Positions 51,459-59,498 of a DNA stretch of 64,000 nucleotides are shown piece after piece. Under the pieces are notes generated by a model. The model searched no databases. It worked only from the letters and a program-made list of their open reading frames with translations, and was not told where the DNA came from. Numbering within the stretch: the first letter of the stretch is position 1; each line of letters opens with the position of its first letter. Position numbers and translations under genes: made by a program. Location: positions 124,001 to 188,000 of the forward strand of contig NZ_MRST01000017.1 in assembly GCF_001902145.1 (NCBI RefSeq), written 5' to 3'. Source of the stretch: Pseudomonas fluorescens (GTDB taxonomy: Bacteria > Pseudomonadota > Gammaproteobacteria > Pseudomonadales > Pseudomonadaceae).

Positions 51459-52091
51459 ATGCAAACGCTAAGGCGCGTCTGGGAGCACCTGGAGGAGGGC
51501 TTTATCGCTTTCCTGCTGGCCGCCATGACCCTGGTGACATTCGTCTACGTCATGCTCAACAACGTCTACACCCTGTTCTTTGCCCTGGCCGACAAATGGG
51601 TCTGGAGCAGCCCCTTCTTCAATGCCCTGGGCGACGGCACCATGGCCTGGGCCCAAGAGATGACCTGGAGTGTGGCGCTGACCAAGGCCATGTTCGGCTG
51701 GTTGATTTTCTTCGGCATTTCCTACGGCGTGCGCACCGCTGGCCACCTGGGCGTGGACGCGCTGGTCAGGTTGACCCGGCGCCCGGTGCAGCGCCTGCTT
51801 GGCATGCTCGCGTGCCTGTGCTGCCTGGCCTATGCCGGGCTGTTCATGGTGGCCAGCTACAAGTGGGTGAGTGCGGTGATGGCCGCGCATATCGGTGCCG
51901 AAGACCTCGACCAGTTCGGCATCGATGTCGGCGACATCGTGGTGATCGTGCCCGTTGGCTTTGCGTTGGTGTTGATCCGCTACCTGGAAATTTTCTACCG
52001 CATCTTTACCCACCGCCAGGTCGGGTTGGGGTTGGCCGACGAGGCCGGTGAGGCCAGCAAGTTGGCCGGTAGCCATGAGGAGCGTCACTGA
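51459..52091 (+). CDS. dctQ: TRAP transporter small membrane subunit (DctQ family)
   Basis: The 210-residue protein has four transmembrane helices (first at residues about 13-33, GFIAFLLAAMTLVTFVYVML) and the DctQ-type WAQEMTWSVALTKAMFGWLIFFG and RTAGHLGVDAL segments. The reading frame extends back through the REP element, but ATG 51459 after CGAGG is the sensible start. Its stop overlaps the dctM start by one base (TGATG), so the two are translationally coupled. An extra loop around LADKWVWSSPFF lengthens it relative to short DctQ proteins. Confidence 0.9.
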   Translation: MQTLRRVWEHLEEGFIAFLLAAMTLVTFVYVMLNNVYTLFFALADKWVWSSPFFNALGDGTMAWAQEMTWSVALTKAMFGWLIFFGISYGVRTAGHLGVDALVRLTRRPVQRLLGMLACLCCLAYAGLFMVASYKWVSAVMAAHIGAEDLDQFGIDVGDIVVIVPVGFALVLIRYLEIFYRIFTHRQVGLGLADEAGEASKLAGSHEERH

Positions 52092-53371
52092 TGGCCGTGC
52101 TCTGTCTGTTTCTGCTGTTGTTCGTGTTCATGTTCCTGGGCGTGCCGATTGCGATTGCCCTGGGGCTGTCCGGTGCGGTGTCGATTTTGATGTTCAGCCA
52201 GGACTCGGTGAGTTCCCTGGCGATCAAGCTGTTTGAAACCAGCGATGCCTACACCTTCCTGGCGATTCCGTTCTTCCTGTTGTCCGGTGCCTTCATGACC
52301 ACCGGCGGCGTGGCCCAGCGGCTGATCGACTTTGCCAATGCCTGTGTCGGGCATATCCGCGGTGGCCTGGCGATTGCCGCGGTGCTGGCGTGCATGCTGT
52401 TTGCGGCGCTGTCCGGCTCGTCACCGGCCACGGTGGCAGCAGTGGGTTCGATTGCCGTAGCGGGCATGGTGCGTTCCGGTTACCCGAAGGAATTTGGTGC
52501 GGGCATCATCTGCAATGCCGGGACCTTGGGCATTCTGATTCCGCCGTCGATCGTGATGGTGGTGTATTCGGCGGCGACCGAAACCTCAGTGGGCAAGTTG
52601 TTCATGGCTGGGGTGATTCCGGGCTTGCTGCTCGGCCTGATGTTGATGATTGCGATCTACATCGTCGCCCGCATCAAGAAACTGCCGGCGCAACCCCGGG
52701 CGACGTTCCGTGAGTGGCTGAGTTGCGCACGCCGGGCGTTCTGGGGCCTGTTGCTGCTGGTGATTATCCTCGGCGGTATTTACAGCGGCATGTTCACCCC
52801 GACCGAAGCGGCGGCAGTGGCAGCCGTGTATTCGGCATTTGTCGCGCTGTTCGTCTACAAGGACATGAAGCTGCGCGACTGCCCCAAGGTGTTGCTGGAG
52901 TCGGGCCGGCTGTCGATCATGCTGATGTTCATCATCGCCAACGCCATGCTGTTTGCCCACGTGCTGACCACTGAGCAGATCCCCCAGGAAATCACCGCGT
53001 GGGTGATCTCGGAAGGGCTGACGCCGATTGGTTTCTTGATCATGGTCAACGTGGTGCTGCTGATCGCCGGCAGCTTTATGGAGCCTTCGGCCATTGTGCT
53101 GATCCTGGCGCCGATCTTTTTCCCGATTGCGATGAAACTCGGGATTGACCCGATTCACCTGGGGATCGTGATGGTGGTGAACATGGAAATCGGCCTGGTG
53201 CACCCGCCGGTGGGGTTGAACCTGTTCGTGACCTCGGCGGTGACGGGGCTGACCCTGGGGCAAACCATTCGCGCGGCGATGCCGTGGCTGATGATTCTGT
53301 TGGTGTTCCTGATCATGGTGACGTACTTGCCGTTCATTTCCCTCGCGCTGCCGCAGTGGCTGGGGATGTAA
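52091..53371 (+). CDS. dctM: TRAP transporter large permease (DctM family)
   Basis: The 426-residue inner-membrane protein has about twelve helices and the DctM signatures: FLGVPIAIALGLSG, SGSSPATVAAVG, GTLGILIPPSIVMVVY and the C-terminal EIGLVHPPVGLNLFV. It forms the sodium-driven channel part of the TRAP transporter with DctQ and receives substrate from DctP. It is the last gene of the itaconate locus. The terpene synthase gene ends only 13 bases beyond, on the opposite strand. Confidence 0.93.
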   Translation: MAVLCLFLLLFVFMFLGVPIAIALGLSGAVSILMFSQDSVSSLAIKLFETSDAYTFLAIPFFLLSGAFMTTGGVAQRLIDFANACVGHIRGGLAIAAVLACMLFAALSGSSPATVAAVGSIAVAGMVRSGYPKEFGAGIICNAGTLGILIPPSIVMVVYSAATETSVGKLFMAGVIPGLLLGLMLMIAIYIVARIKKLPAQPRATFREWLSCARRAFWGLLLLVIILGGIYSGMFTPTEAAAVAAVYSAFVALFVYKDMKLRDCPKVLLESGRLSIMLMFIIANAMLFAHVLTTEQIPQEITAWVISEGLTPIGFLIMVNVVLLIAGSFMEPSAIVLILAPIFFPIAMKLGIDPIHLGIVMVVNMEIGLVHPPVGLNLFVTSAVTGLTLGQTIRAAMPWLMILLVFLIMVTYLPFISLALPQWLGM

Positions 53372-53384
53372 GCGCAGCGGGTTA

Positions 53385-54422
53385 CTACCCCTTAAAGCGC
53401 AATTCCCGATAGCGCGGCACGGCCAGATGCCAGGCAATGTTGCCGCGCCATTGGTTATGCAAGGCTTGAGCACACATCATGGCCTGCTCTTGAGTACGCA
53501 GGTCATAGCCCAACGCGTCCAGGCGCTGGGGCAACCGGGCTTGCGCCACTGCAAACGCTTTCGCCCATTGTTCTATGCGGTGTGACACTTGGGCAGCGGC
53601 CTGCAGCGCCGAATGGCCTTGGGTGTGCCTTAGGTGGGTGAGTAGGTTGTAGATGTCTTCATCAGGGTTTTCCATGATTTGAAAAGACAACAAATCGTTG
53701 ACTGCCTTGAAGAGATTCATGGCCAGGCTTCGCAGTTCCTGCCAAGGTTGGCTGTAGTAAAGCGAGGACGATAAATGAATGTTTTGCACCAGGTAGGTGA
53801 ATTCCAGGCAGACTTGAAAGCCGCCTGCGTTTTGCCAGAGAGACTCATAACCCTCCACCCCCGGCTGTGTGTGATTAAGGCGATGCATCAACGCGGTGGT
53901 GCAGGGAACCAGGTAGGTTAAGTATTGCTCGGCAACTCGCTGGTGCCAGAGCGAGGGCATCAAGCGTGACGCGCGGCGCATGATATCTGTGAGTGCGCTG
54001 GCCAACGGTTCTCTGGGTGTGCTGGCGCGTGTGAACGCTCTTGCGTAGACACCTCGAATCAGGCGTTCGAGGGCTTCGGGGTCATTGCAGTCTTCGTCGG
54101 CGAGATCGTCCTGGCAACTGAACCACCCCACCAGATCAGACAGAATGAGTAATAACTCAAGTGGCGCGTCACTCCACATATAACCGGCATACAGACCGGG
54201 AATGTAGATGTCCAATTGATGGGTTGCGCGGGATGTTTGTTCCAGCCCCATATTCTTGAGCCATCGGCGTGTGTGCTGCTGAGCCTGTTCCGCAAAGGGG
54301 CTCAAAGGATAAGTCGCCGTCTCAAGCCATCGGGGTAAATGAAAGGGGTCGATGGGCTGTTGGACATCAAGTCGTGGTGAAGAGGGTGAGGTTTTTCCCC
54401 GTGAGCCTGATCGTGCTGACAT
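53385..54422 (-). CDS. Class I terpene synthase homologue with variant active-site motifs
   Basis: The 345-residue protein has the bacterial terpene-cyclase length and order: aspartate-rich DDLAD (105-109), an NSE-like NDLLSFQIM (242-250) and the C-terminal Arg-Tyr pair (337-338). Two consensus positions differ: the Glu ending the NSE motif is Met250 (Glu251 follows), and the pyrophosphate-sensor Arg, expected about 46 residues before NSE, seems to be Trp196 in YESLWQNAGG. It is divergent from a prenyl diphosphate synthase homologue. The start ATG 54422 has a weak AGG. Base composition is less GC-rich than around it. The product is unknown. Confidence 0.82.
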   Translation of the reverse strand: MSARSGSRGKTSPSSPRLDVQQPIDPFHLPRWLETATYPLSPFAEQAQQHTRRWLKNMGLEQTSRATHQLDIYIPGLYAGYMWSDAPLELLLILSDLVGWFSCQDDLADEDCNDPEALERLIRGVYARAFTRASTPREPLASALTDIMRRASRLMPSLWHQRVAEQYLTYLVPCTTALMHRLNHTQPGVEGYESLWQNAGGFQVCLEFTYLVQNIHLSSSLYYSQPWQELRSLAMNLFKAVNDLLSFQIMENPDEDIYNLLTHLRHTQGHSALQAAAQVSHRIEQWAKAFAVAQARLPQRLDALGYDLRTQEQAMMCAQALHNQWRGNIAWHLAVPRYRELRFKG

Positions 54423-54741
54423 ACGATGTAACCTGTAACGTTAGCGTGCGTCGATAAGTATGCAAGACAAGTTATAGCACTGAGTGTTGTAGCGTCTGGT
54501 GCGCTTTCAATAGGGTTTTGGAATCGATGTGCTGCGCCTTATGAATAAATAAACGGTGTTATTGCGCGCCGTAAAATGTTGTGTCCTTGTGCCTATCTGA
54601 AAAACGGGTAACCTTTCCATTATGTTGATGTTGATCACGTAAAGTAGTGGCCTGCGGATGGTTGAAGGTCTTTTACGCGTGGAGAACGTAGAAGGCAGTG
54701 AGTGTTGAGGCGCTCACGCGGTCAGCAACGAGGTCTATAGG
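54423..54741. promoter_or_regulatory. Divergent promoter region of the terpenoid pair
   Basis: The 319 bases are relatively AT-rich and contain no gene. They hold TAACGTTA at 54438-54445 close to the synthase start and TTGAT-N4-ATCAC at 54625-54638, one base from an ANR/FNR box. No well-spaced -35/-10 pair was found for either gene. Confidence 0.5.
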
Positions 54742-55689
54742 ATGAACCCTTTCTGCTCGTCATTCGATGATACCTGGTACTTAAACGCCAGGGACCAGTG
54801 GTCTGAGCCTTTTGCTTATCAAGAGCGCTCCCCTGGGAAAGCCGTAAGAACAGAACTGATGTGGGCGCTCTCGACGTTGTACGGCTTACCTTGTGTGCAG
54901 ACCCACATCCTCTGTACTGCTATCGAAAAGATGAATCTTTCCTCTCTGATTCATGACGATTTACTTGACGGTGATGCGACGCGCCGTGGTGTTCCAACGG
55001 TGTGGAAGCAATACGGTACAGAGGTTGCTCTGGTGTCGGGGATGTATGGTTACCTGGAAGGTCTTCAGGTCCTGGCTAAGCTCAATGACTTGGATGTTGT
55101 GCGGGCTGGTATAGAAAGCCTTGAGCATCTGCATGTTGGGCAATACCTCGACGCCAAAGCAAGTGCAGGTGACACATTGCCCACCTTGGAAGACTATGGC
55201 TGTATCGCACAGGCTAATACCGGCTGCTTTTTTGTGTTCCTGTTAAAGGCTTGCCAATGTCTGAAACCGTTGGAAGTGCAGACCTATGTTTTGCTTGAAC
55301 GGATGCTGCTGTTGATGGGCATCTATTATCGTTACGTCAACGACTATTGCGATATCAATCATATTCCGCACTTTGAAAAAAAAGGATTCGCCATGGATTT
55401 GGAGGGAGGGCCAAAGTCTTTCCTGATGATCTTGGCAGGCAAGGCCCTGGTCAAGGGCGCGCTCACGTCAGATCAAAAAAAACAGATTATTCGAGGTTAT
55501 GGAGACGCGGGCGTATTTGACGCTGCCCTGGCGTTGATGGAGGAAACCTATGGGCAGCTATTGCGCTTTGTAGACGCTATAAAGCGGCGAAACAGCGTTG
55601 TCAGCATTCACGCATTGGAGGGTTTTTTACGCAACATTCATTTCCAACCTGAGCCCGATGACAATTATTACGCAACGGTACTCAGATAA
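54742..55689 (+). CDS. Isoprenyl diphosphate synthase homologue with variant motifs
   Basis: The 315-residue protein has the trans-prenyltransferase fold: GKxxR (GKAVR, 32-36), first Asp-rich motif DDLLD (72-76) followed by RRG (81-83), and a second motif reading NDYCD (200-204) where DDxxD is usual. The lysine usually before Thr in the middle motif appears as Asn159 (ANTG). Small Ser residues at -4 and -5 of the first motif would favour a C20 or longer product. It may make the substrate of the neighbouring cyclase, or be a synthase turned terpene cyclase. It has weak GAGG before ATG 54742. Confidence 0.8.
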   Translation: MNPFCSSFDDTWYLNARDQWSEPFAYQERSPGKAVRTELMWALSTLYGLPCVQTHILCTAIEKMNLSSLIHDDLLDGDATRRGVPTVWKQYGTEVALVSGMYGYLEGLQVLAKLNDLDVVRAGIESLEHLHVGQYLDAKASAGDTLPTLEDYGCIAQANTGCFFVFLLKACQCLKPLEVQTYVLLERMLLLMGIYYRYVNDYCDINHIPHFEKKGFAMDLEGGPKSFLMILAGKALVKGALTSDQKKQIIRGYGDAGVFDAALALMEETYGQLLRFVDAIKRRNSVVSIHALEGFLRNIHFQPEPDDNYYATVLR

Positions 55690-55767
55690 CCCCCATCCTG
55701 TGTATCGCACCAGCAACTGAACGTCGCGGTCAGGGGTGGCCGCGACAGTCGGAGACTCTTTCGTGGT

Positions 55768-56910
55768 TTATTGATTCATCGTGCTCAAAATTTCATAAGC
55801 CAACTTTACCCGTTCGGCATTCGGGTAGTTCCGGTTCGCCAGGATCACTACACCCATGTCCTTGCTCGGCACATACGCCACATAGGCGCCAAAGCCGACG
55901 GTTGACCCGGTTTTGTTGTACAGCACATTGGCAGGCTGCGGCTGGGCGGATTTGAGCCAGGTGACCTTGTGCGGCTCCATCGCCATCGGTGTGGAGTTGC
56001 CGTCCAGCAACGCTTGCAGGCTGATGGGGTAGGGGTAGCGTTCCCAGCCCAGGCCCTGGGTCATGCCGTTGACGGTGTAGTAGCCGGCGTGAGTGGTGGC
56101 AATGGCCTGTTGCACCGGTTGTTCCAGGGTTTGCGGTTGCATGTTCGCGATCACGTAGCGGGCCAGGTCCTGGCTGCTGCTCTTGAGGCCGTAGGCTTCG
56201 CTGTCCAGGGCGCCGGGGGTGACGCGTACCGGTTTCTGCTGGCTGTCATAGCCCTGGGCGTATTGGCCGGCCTTGTCGGCGGGCACGCGGATATAGGTGT
56301 TGCTCAAGCCCAGTTTGGGCAGCAGGTTTTTTTCCATGGCGACGGCGTACGGCTGGCCCAGTTTTTTTGCGGTCACGTAACCGAACAGGCCAATGCTGGG
56401 GTTGGAGTAAAGGCGTTGTTCCCCCGGCGCATAAGTGGGTTTCCAATGCTGGAAGTAATCCATCATGGTGGTTGCACTGTCGGCGGCATCCGGAAACTGC
56501 AGCGTCAGGCCGCCGGCGGTGTAAGTGGCCAGTTGCAGCAGGCTGATGCGATCGAACGCGCTGCCAGCCAGGACGGGCAGATGTTGGCTGGTCATGTCCG
56601 ACAGCTTGAGCTTGCCGATGGCCTGGGCATACCCGCCGAGGGTGGCGTTGAAGGTTTTGCTCACTGAGCCGATTTCGAACAGGGTGTTTTCGGTGACGGG
56701 TGCCTGAGTGTCTTTGGCGGCGACGCCGTAGTTAAAGTATTGCACCTTGCCGTGTTGGACGACCGCGACCGTCAGGCCCGGGATGCCTTGCTGTTTCATC
56801 AGAGGGGTGACGTGGCTGTCCACGACCTGGCGCATATCGGTGGCGGCCATGCAGCTGCCGGCGCCGAGCAACAAGGCTGAAACCGCATATTTTTTCAGGG
56901 TGTGTTTCAT
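55768..56910 (-). CDS. ampC: Class C beta-lactamase
   Basis: The 380-residue periplasmic enzyme hydrolyses cephalosporins and penicillins. It has a signal peptide (MKHTLKKYAVSALLLGAGSCMA), the nucleophile motif SVSK (Ser82), the YSN motif in RLYSNPS and KTG in YNKTGSTVGFG, so all three active-site motifs are intact. The frame runs far upstream, but ATG 56910 follows GGAAG and begins the signal peptide. It is divergent from ampR with 129 bases between, the usual arrangement for inducible AmpC. Confidence 0.96.
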   Translation of the reverse strand: MKHTLKKYAVSALLLGAGSCMAATDMRQVVDSHVTPLMKQQGIPGLTVAVVQHGKVQYFNYGVAAKDTQAPVTENTLFEIGSVSKTFNATLGGYAQAIGKLKLSDMTSQHLPVLAGSAFDRISLLQLATYTAGGLTLQFPDAADSATTMMDYFQHWKPTYAPGEQRLYSNPSIGLFGYVTAKKLGQPYAVAMEKNLLPKLGLSNTYIRVPADKAGQYAQGYDSQQKPVRVTPGALDSEAYGLKSSSQDLARYVIANMQPQTLEQPVQQAIATTHAGYYTVNGMTQGLGWERYPYPISLQALLDGNSTPMAMEPHKVTWLKSAQPQPANVLYNKTGSTVGFGAYVAYVPSKDMGVVILANRNYPNAERVKLAYEILSTMNQ

Positions 56911-57039
56911 GGTTCGCTTCCATGTAAATAGGGCAATGACGATCGGAGCCTGCGCAGGCGTGGCAAATGTAGGTGGATTTCCGGGCGTCGGCAAACGATG
57001 ATATCTCGCACCTGCCATTAGAAAAATTTGGGTCAAGCC
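56911..57039. promoter_or_regulatory. ampC-ampR intergenic control region
   Basis: These 129 bases separate the divergent ampC and ampR starts, where AmpR binds in related species. An AT-rich T-N11-A-like stretch lies near 57018-57035 (TTAGAAAAATTTGGGT). The exact site cannot be fixed by eye. Confidence 0.5.
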
Positions 57040-57912
57040 ATGTTGCGTTCCCACCTGCCGCTCAATGCGTTGCGCGCCTTCGAAGCGTCGGCGCGCCATT
57101 TGAGCTTTACCCGTGCGGCCATTGAGCTGTGCGTGACCCAGGCGGCGGTCAGTCATCAGGTCAAAAGTCTCGAAGCGCAACTCAACGTCACGCTGTTCAA
57201 GCGCCTGCCACGGGGCTTGATGCTCACCAGCGAAGGCGAATCCCTGCTGCCCGTGCTGCGTGACGCCTTCGACCGTATTGCCCTGACCCTGGATCAGTTT
57301 GAAGGCGGCCATTACCGTGAAGTCCTGACGGTGGGGGCGGTCGGTACCTTTGCGGTGGGCTGGTTGTTGCCACGCCTGGCGGTTTTTCACAGCCGCTACC
57401 CGTTGATCGACTTGCGCTTGTCCACCCACAACAACCGCGTGGATGTCGCCGCCGAGGGCCTGGATTATGCCATTCGCTTTGGCGCCGGCGCGTGGCACGG
57501 CACCGATGCCTGCCCCTTGCTTGAGGCGCCGTTGACGGTGTTGTGCGTGCCGCAGATTGCCGAACAACTGCGCAGCCCGGCTGACGTGCTGAAGCACACC
57601 TTGCTGCGTTCCTACCGTGCCGATGAGTGGAACCTGTGGTTCCAGGCCGCCGGTTTGCCCAGCGATATACGGATGCCTCGCAGCGTGGTGTTCGACTCCT
57701 CGCTGGCGATGATGGAGGCCGCGCTGCAAGGGACTGGCGTAGCACTGGCGCCAGCCCTGATGTTTTCACGGCAATTGGAGAACGATGTGATCCGCCAGCC
57801 GTTCGAGGTGGGGATCACCACCGGCAGCTATTGGTTGACGCGCTTGCAGTCGCGGGCTGAGACGTCCGCGATGTTGGCGTTCAAAGGGTGGTTGCAGGCG
57901 AGTGTTGGATAA
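57040..57912 (+). CDS. ampR: AmpR, LysR-family regulator of ampC
   Basis: The 290-residue regulator starts MLRSHLPLNALRAFEASARHL, close to known AmpR proteins, with the helix-turn-helix LSFTRAAIELCVTQAAVSHQVKSLE. Its effector domain contains GTFAVGWLLPRL and FDSSLAMMEAALQGTGVAL. AmpR senses muropeptides from cell-wall recycling and induces ampC under beta-lactam stress. A start four codons earlier is possible. A REP element follows its stop. Confidence 0.93.
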   Translation: MLRSHLPLNALRAFEASARHLSFTRAAIELCVTQAAVSHQVKSLEAQLNVTLFKRLPRGLMLTSEGESLLPVLRDAFDRIALTLDQFEGGHYREVLTVGAVGTFAVGWLLPRLAVFHSRYPLIDLRLSTHNNRVDVAAEGLDYAIRFGAGAWHGTDACPLLEAPLTVLCVPQIAEQLRSPADVLKHTLLRSYRADEWNLWFQAAGLPSDIRMPRSVVFDSSLAMMEAALQGTGVALAPALMFSRQLENDVIRQPFEVGITTGSYWLTRLQSRAETSAMLAFKGWLQASVG

Positions 57913-57924
57913 CGCCCCCATTTA

Positions 57925-58024
57925 TGTAGGCGCGAGCTTGCTCGCGAAAAACTCCCAGGCGCCGCGTCTATCCAGGAAGCCCGCGTTATCGTTGTCGTTT
58001 TTCGCGAGCAAGCTCGCTCCTACA
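57925..58024. repeat. REP-type element, class I, overlapping the dienelactone hydrolase stop
   Basis: Complete copy with one base change in the left arm (GTAGGCGCGAGC). Its right end overlaps the 3' end of the leftward hydrolase gene and supplies the TAG stop. Confidence 0.9.
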
Positions 58025-58907
58025 CCAGGTATTGGCGGAACCATCCCAGGGTGCGTTCCCAGGCAAGGTTGGCCGCTGCTTCGTCATAGCGCGGTGTCGA
58101 ATCATTATGGAAACCGTGGTTGGCGCCCTTGTAGATAAACGCCTCATACCTCGTCCCCGCGGCCTTCAATGCCTGTTCATACGCCGGCCAGCCGTCATTG
58201 ATGCGCGTATCCAGTTCACCGAAATGCAACATGATCGGCGCCTTGATGCGTGGCACGTCCTTGGCGTCGGGTTGGCGCCCGTAGAACGACACTGCCGCGC
58301 CCAGTTCCGGGTAGGCCACCGCCGCTGCATTGGTCACGCCACCGCCATAACAGAACCCGGTGATGCCGACTTTGCCCGTGCTGCTGTCGTGGTGCATCAG
58401 CCATTCGATGGCGGCGAAGAAGTCGTTCATCAGTTTGGTCGGGTCGACGGTCTGCTGCAGCGCCACGCCTTTTTCATCATTGCCAGGGTAGCCGCCCAGC
58501 GAGGTCAGGCCGTCCGGGGCCAAGGCGATAAAGCCGGCCTTGGCCAGGCGTCGGGCGACGTCTTCGATATAGGGGTTCAGGCCCCGGTTTTCATGCACCA
58601 CCACCACGGCGGGCAGCTTGCCTGCGGCCTTGGCTGGGCGTACCAGGTAGCCGCGTACGGTGCCGTTGCCTTTGGGCGAGGGGTAGGTGATGTAGTCGGC
58701 GACGATGTCCGGGTCGGTGAATTTCACCTGTTCGGCCAGGGCGTAATTGGGGCTCAGGGCCGCGAGCAATGCTGAAGCGGTGAGGCCACCGAGGGTGAAC
58801 AGCGCGGCGCGGTCGAGAAATTCGCGGCGGTTGATCTTGCCGTGGGCATAGCCGTCGTAGAGTTCCAGCAGTTCGGGAGCAAAGTCTTTCGCGGTGAGAC
58901 GAGTCAT
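58020..58907 (-). CDS. Dienelactone hydrolase family protein, probably Tat-exported
   Basis: The 295-residue alpha/beta hydrolase has the nucleophile Cys in GFCYGG, Asp in LDTRIND and His in GANHGFHND, the dienelactone hydrolase triad. An N-terminal twin-arginine sequence ([28 protein letters not shown]) at residues about 24-52 resembles a Tat signal preceded by a short extension, as in YghX. The natural substrate is unknown. The stop codon comes from the adjoining REP element, so the final Leu-Val may not be ancestral. Confidence 0.87.
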   Translation of the reverse strand: MTRLTAKDFAPELLELYDGYAHGKINRREFLDRAALFTLGGLTASALLAALSPNYALAEQVKFTDPDIVADYITYPSPKGNGTVRGYLVRPAKAAGKLPAVVVVHENRGLNPYIEDVARRLAKAGFIALAPDGLTSLGGYPGNDEKGVALQQTVDPTKLMNDFFAAIEWLMHHDSSTGKVGITGFCYGGGVTNAAAVAYPELGAAVSFYGRQPDAKDVPRIKAPIMLHFGELDTRINDGWPAYEQALKAAGTRYEAFIYKGANHGFHNDSTPRYDEAAANLAWERTLGWFRQYLV

Positions 58908-58951
58908 CGGTGCAGTCCTCGATTAGCGGTTGCCGTCACTGTAGACCAGGA

Positions 58952-59446
58952 TCAAACCTCGCGGCCATGGGCGGCAGCGGCCAGTTGCCCGGTGTCGACG
59001 CGCACGAACACCGAGTCGCCGATGGCGGTGAGCACGCTACCTGCATACACCTCGCAGACCACGCGGCTTTTACGTCCGACTTCGCCTTCGACCCGAGCCC
59101 GCAGCACCAGGGGCACACCCATGGGCGTGGGCTTGATGAATTTGATCCCCAGGTTGCCGGTGACGCAATCGATGCGCGGCAGGCTGCCGGGCTCACGCTG
59201 TTCGGCGCGGTAGTGGTAGGCCATGGCGGTCCAGTTGGAATGGCAGTCTACCAGCATGGCGATCAGGCCACCGTAGACCAGGTCTGGCCAGCCGCTGTAT
59301 TTAGCCTCGGGTTGATGTTCGGCAATGACGTGCACACCATCGTCATCCCAGCGGCTCTTGATGTGCAGGCCATGGGGGTTGCTGCTGCCGCAGCCGTAGC
59401 AGATGCCTTCCGGCGCCGTGGTGTCCTGGAGAGAAGCGCTGTGCAT
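58952..59446 (-). CDS. PaaI-family thioesterase
   Basis: The 164-residue hot-dog protein has a Cys-containing N-terminal segment (GICYGCGSSNPHGLHIKSRWDDDG), the active-site helix YGGLIAMLVDCHSNWTAM and LGIKFIKPTPMGVPLVLRARV. The family hydrolyses acyl-CoA thioesters, and the CxGCG start is seen in a subgroup. It lies between the hydrolase and EamA genes in the same direction, with gaps of 44 and 52 bases, so co-transcription is possible but not certain. Confidence 0.88.
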   Translation of the reverse strand: MHSASLQDTTAPEGICYGCGSSNPHGLHIKSRWDDDGVHVIAEHQPEAKYSGWPDLVYGGLIAMLVDCHSNWTAMAYHYRAEQREPGSLPRIDCVTGNLGIKFIKPTPMGVPLVLRARVEGEVGRKSRVVCEVYAGSVLTAIGDSVFVRVDTGQLAAAAHGREV

Positions 59447-59498
59447 GCGGAGTCCTTGTTGTTTTTGGGGGCGACGCTTCTATTTAGCAGGCCAGGGG

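Noticed and set aside
53385..55689. The terpenoid pair as part of a mobile element
   Set aside because: No transposase, integrase or flanking direct repeat was found; only base composition hints at transfer.
55768..57729. A 653-residue version of AmpC
   Set aside because: The upstream part is antisense to ampR; the signal peptide begins at 56910.
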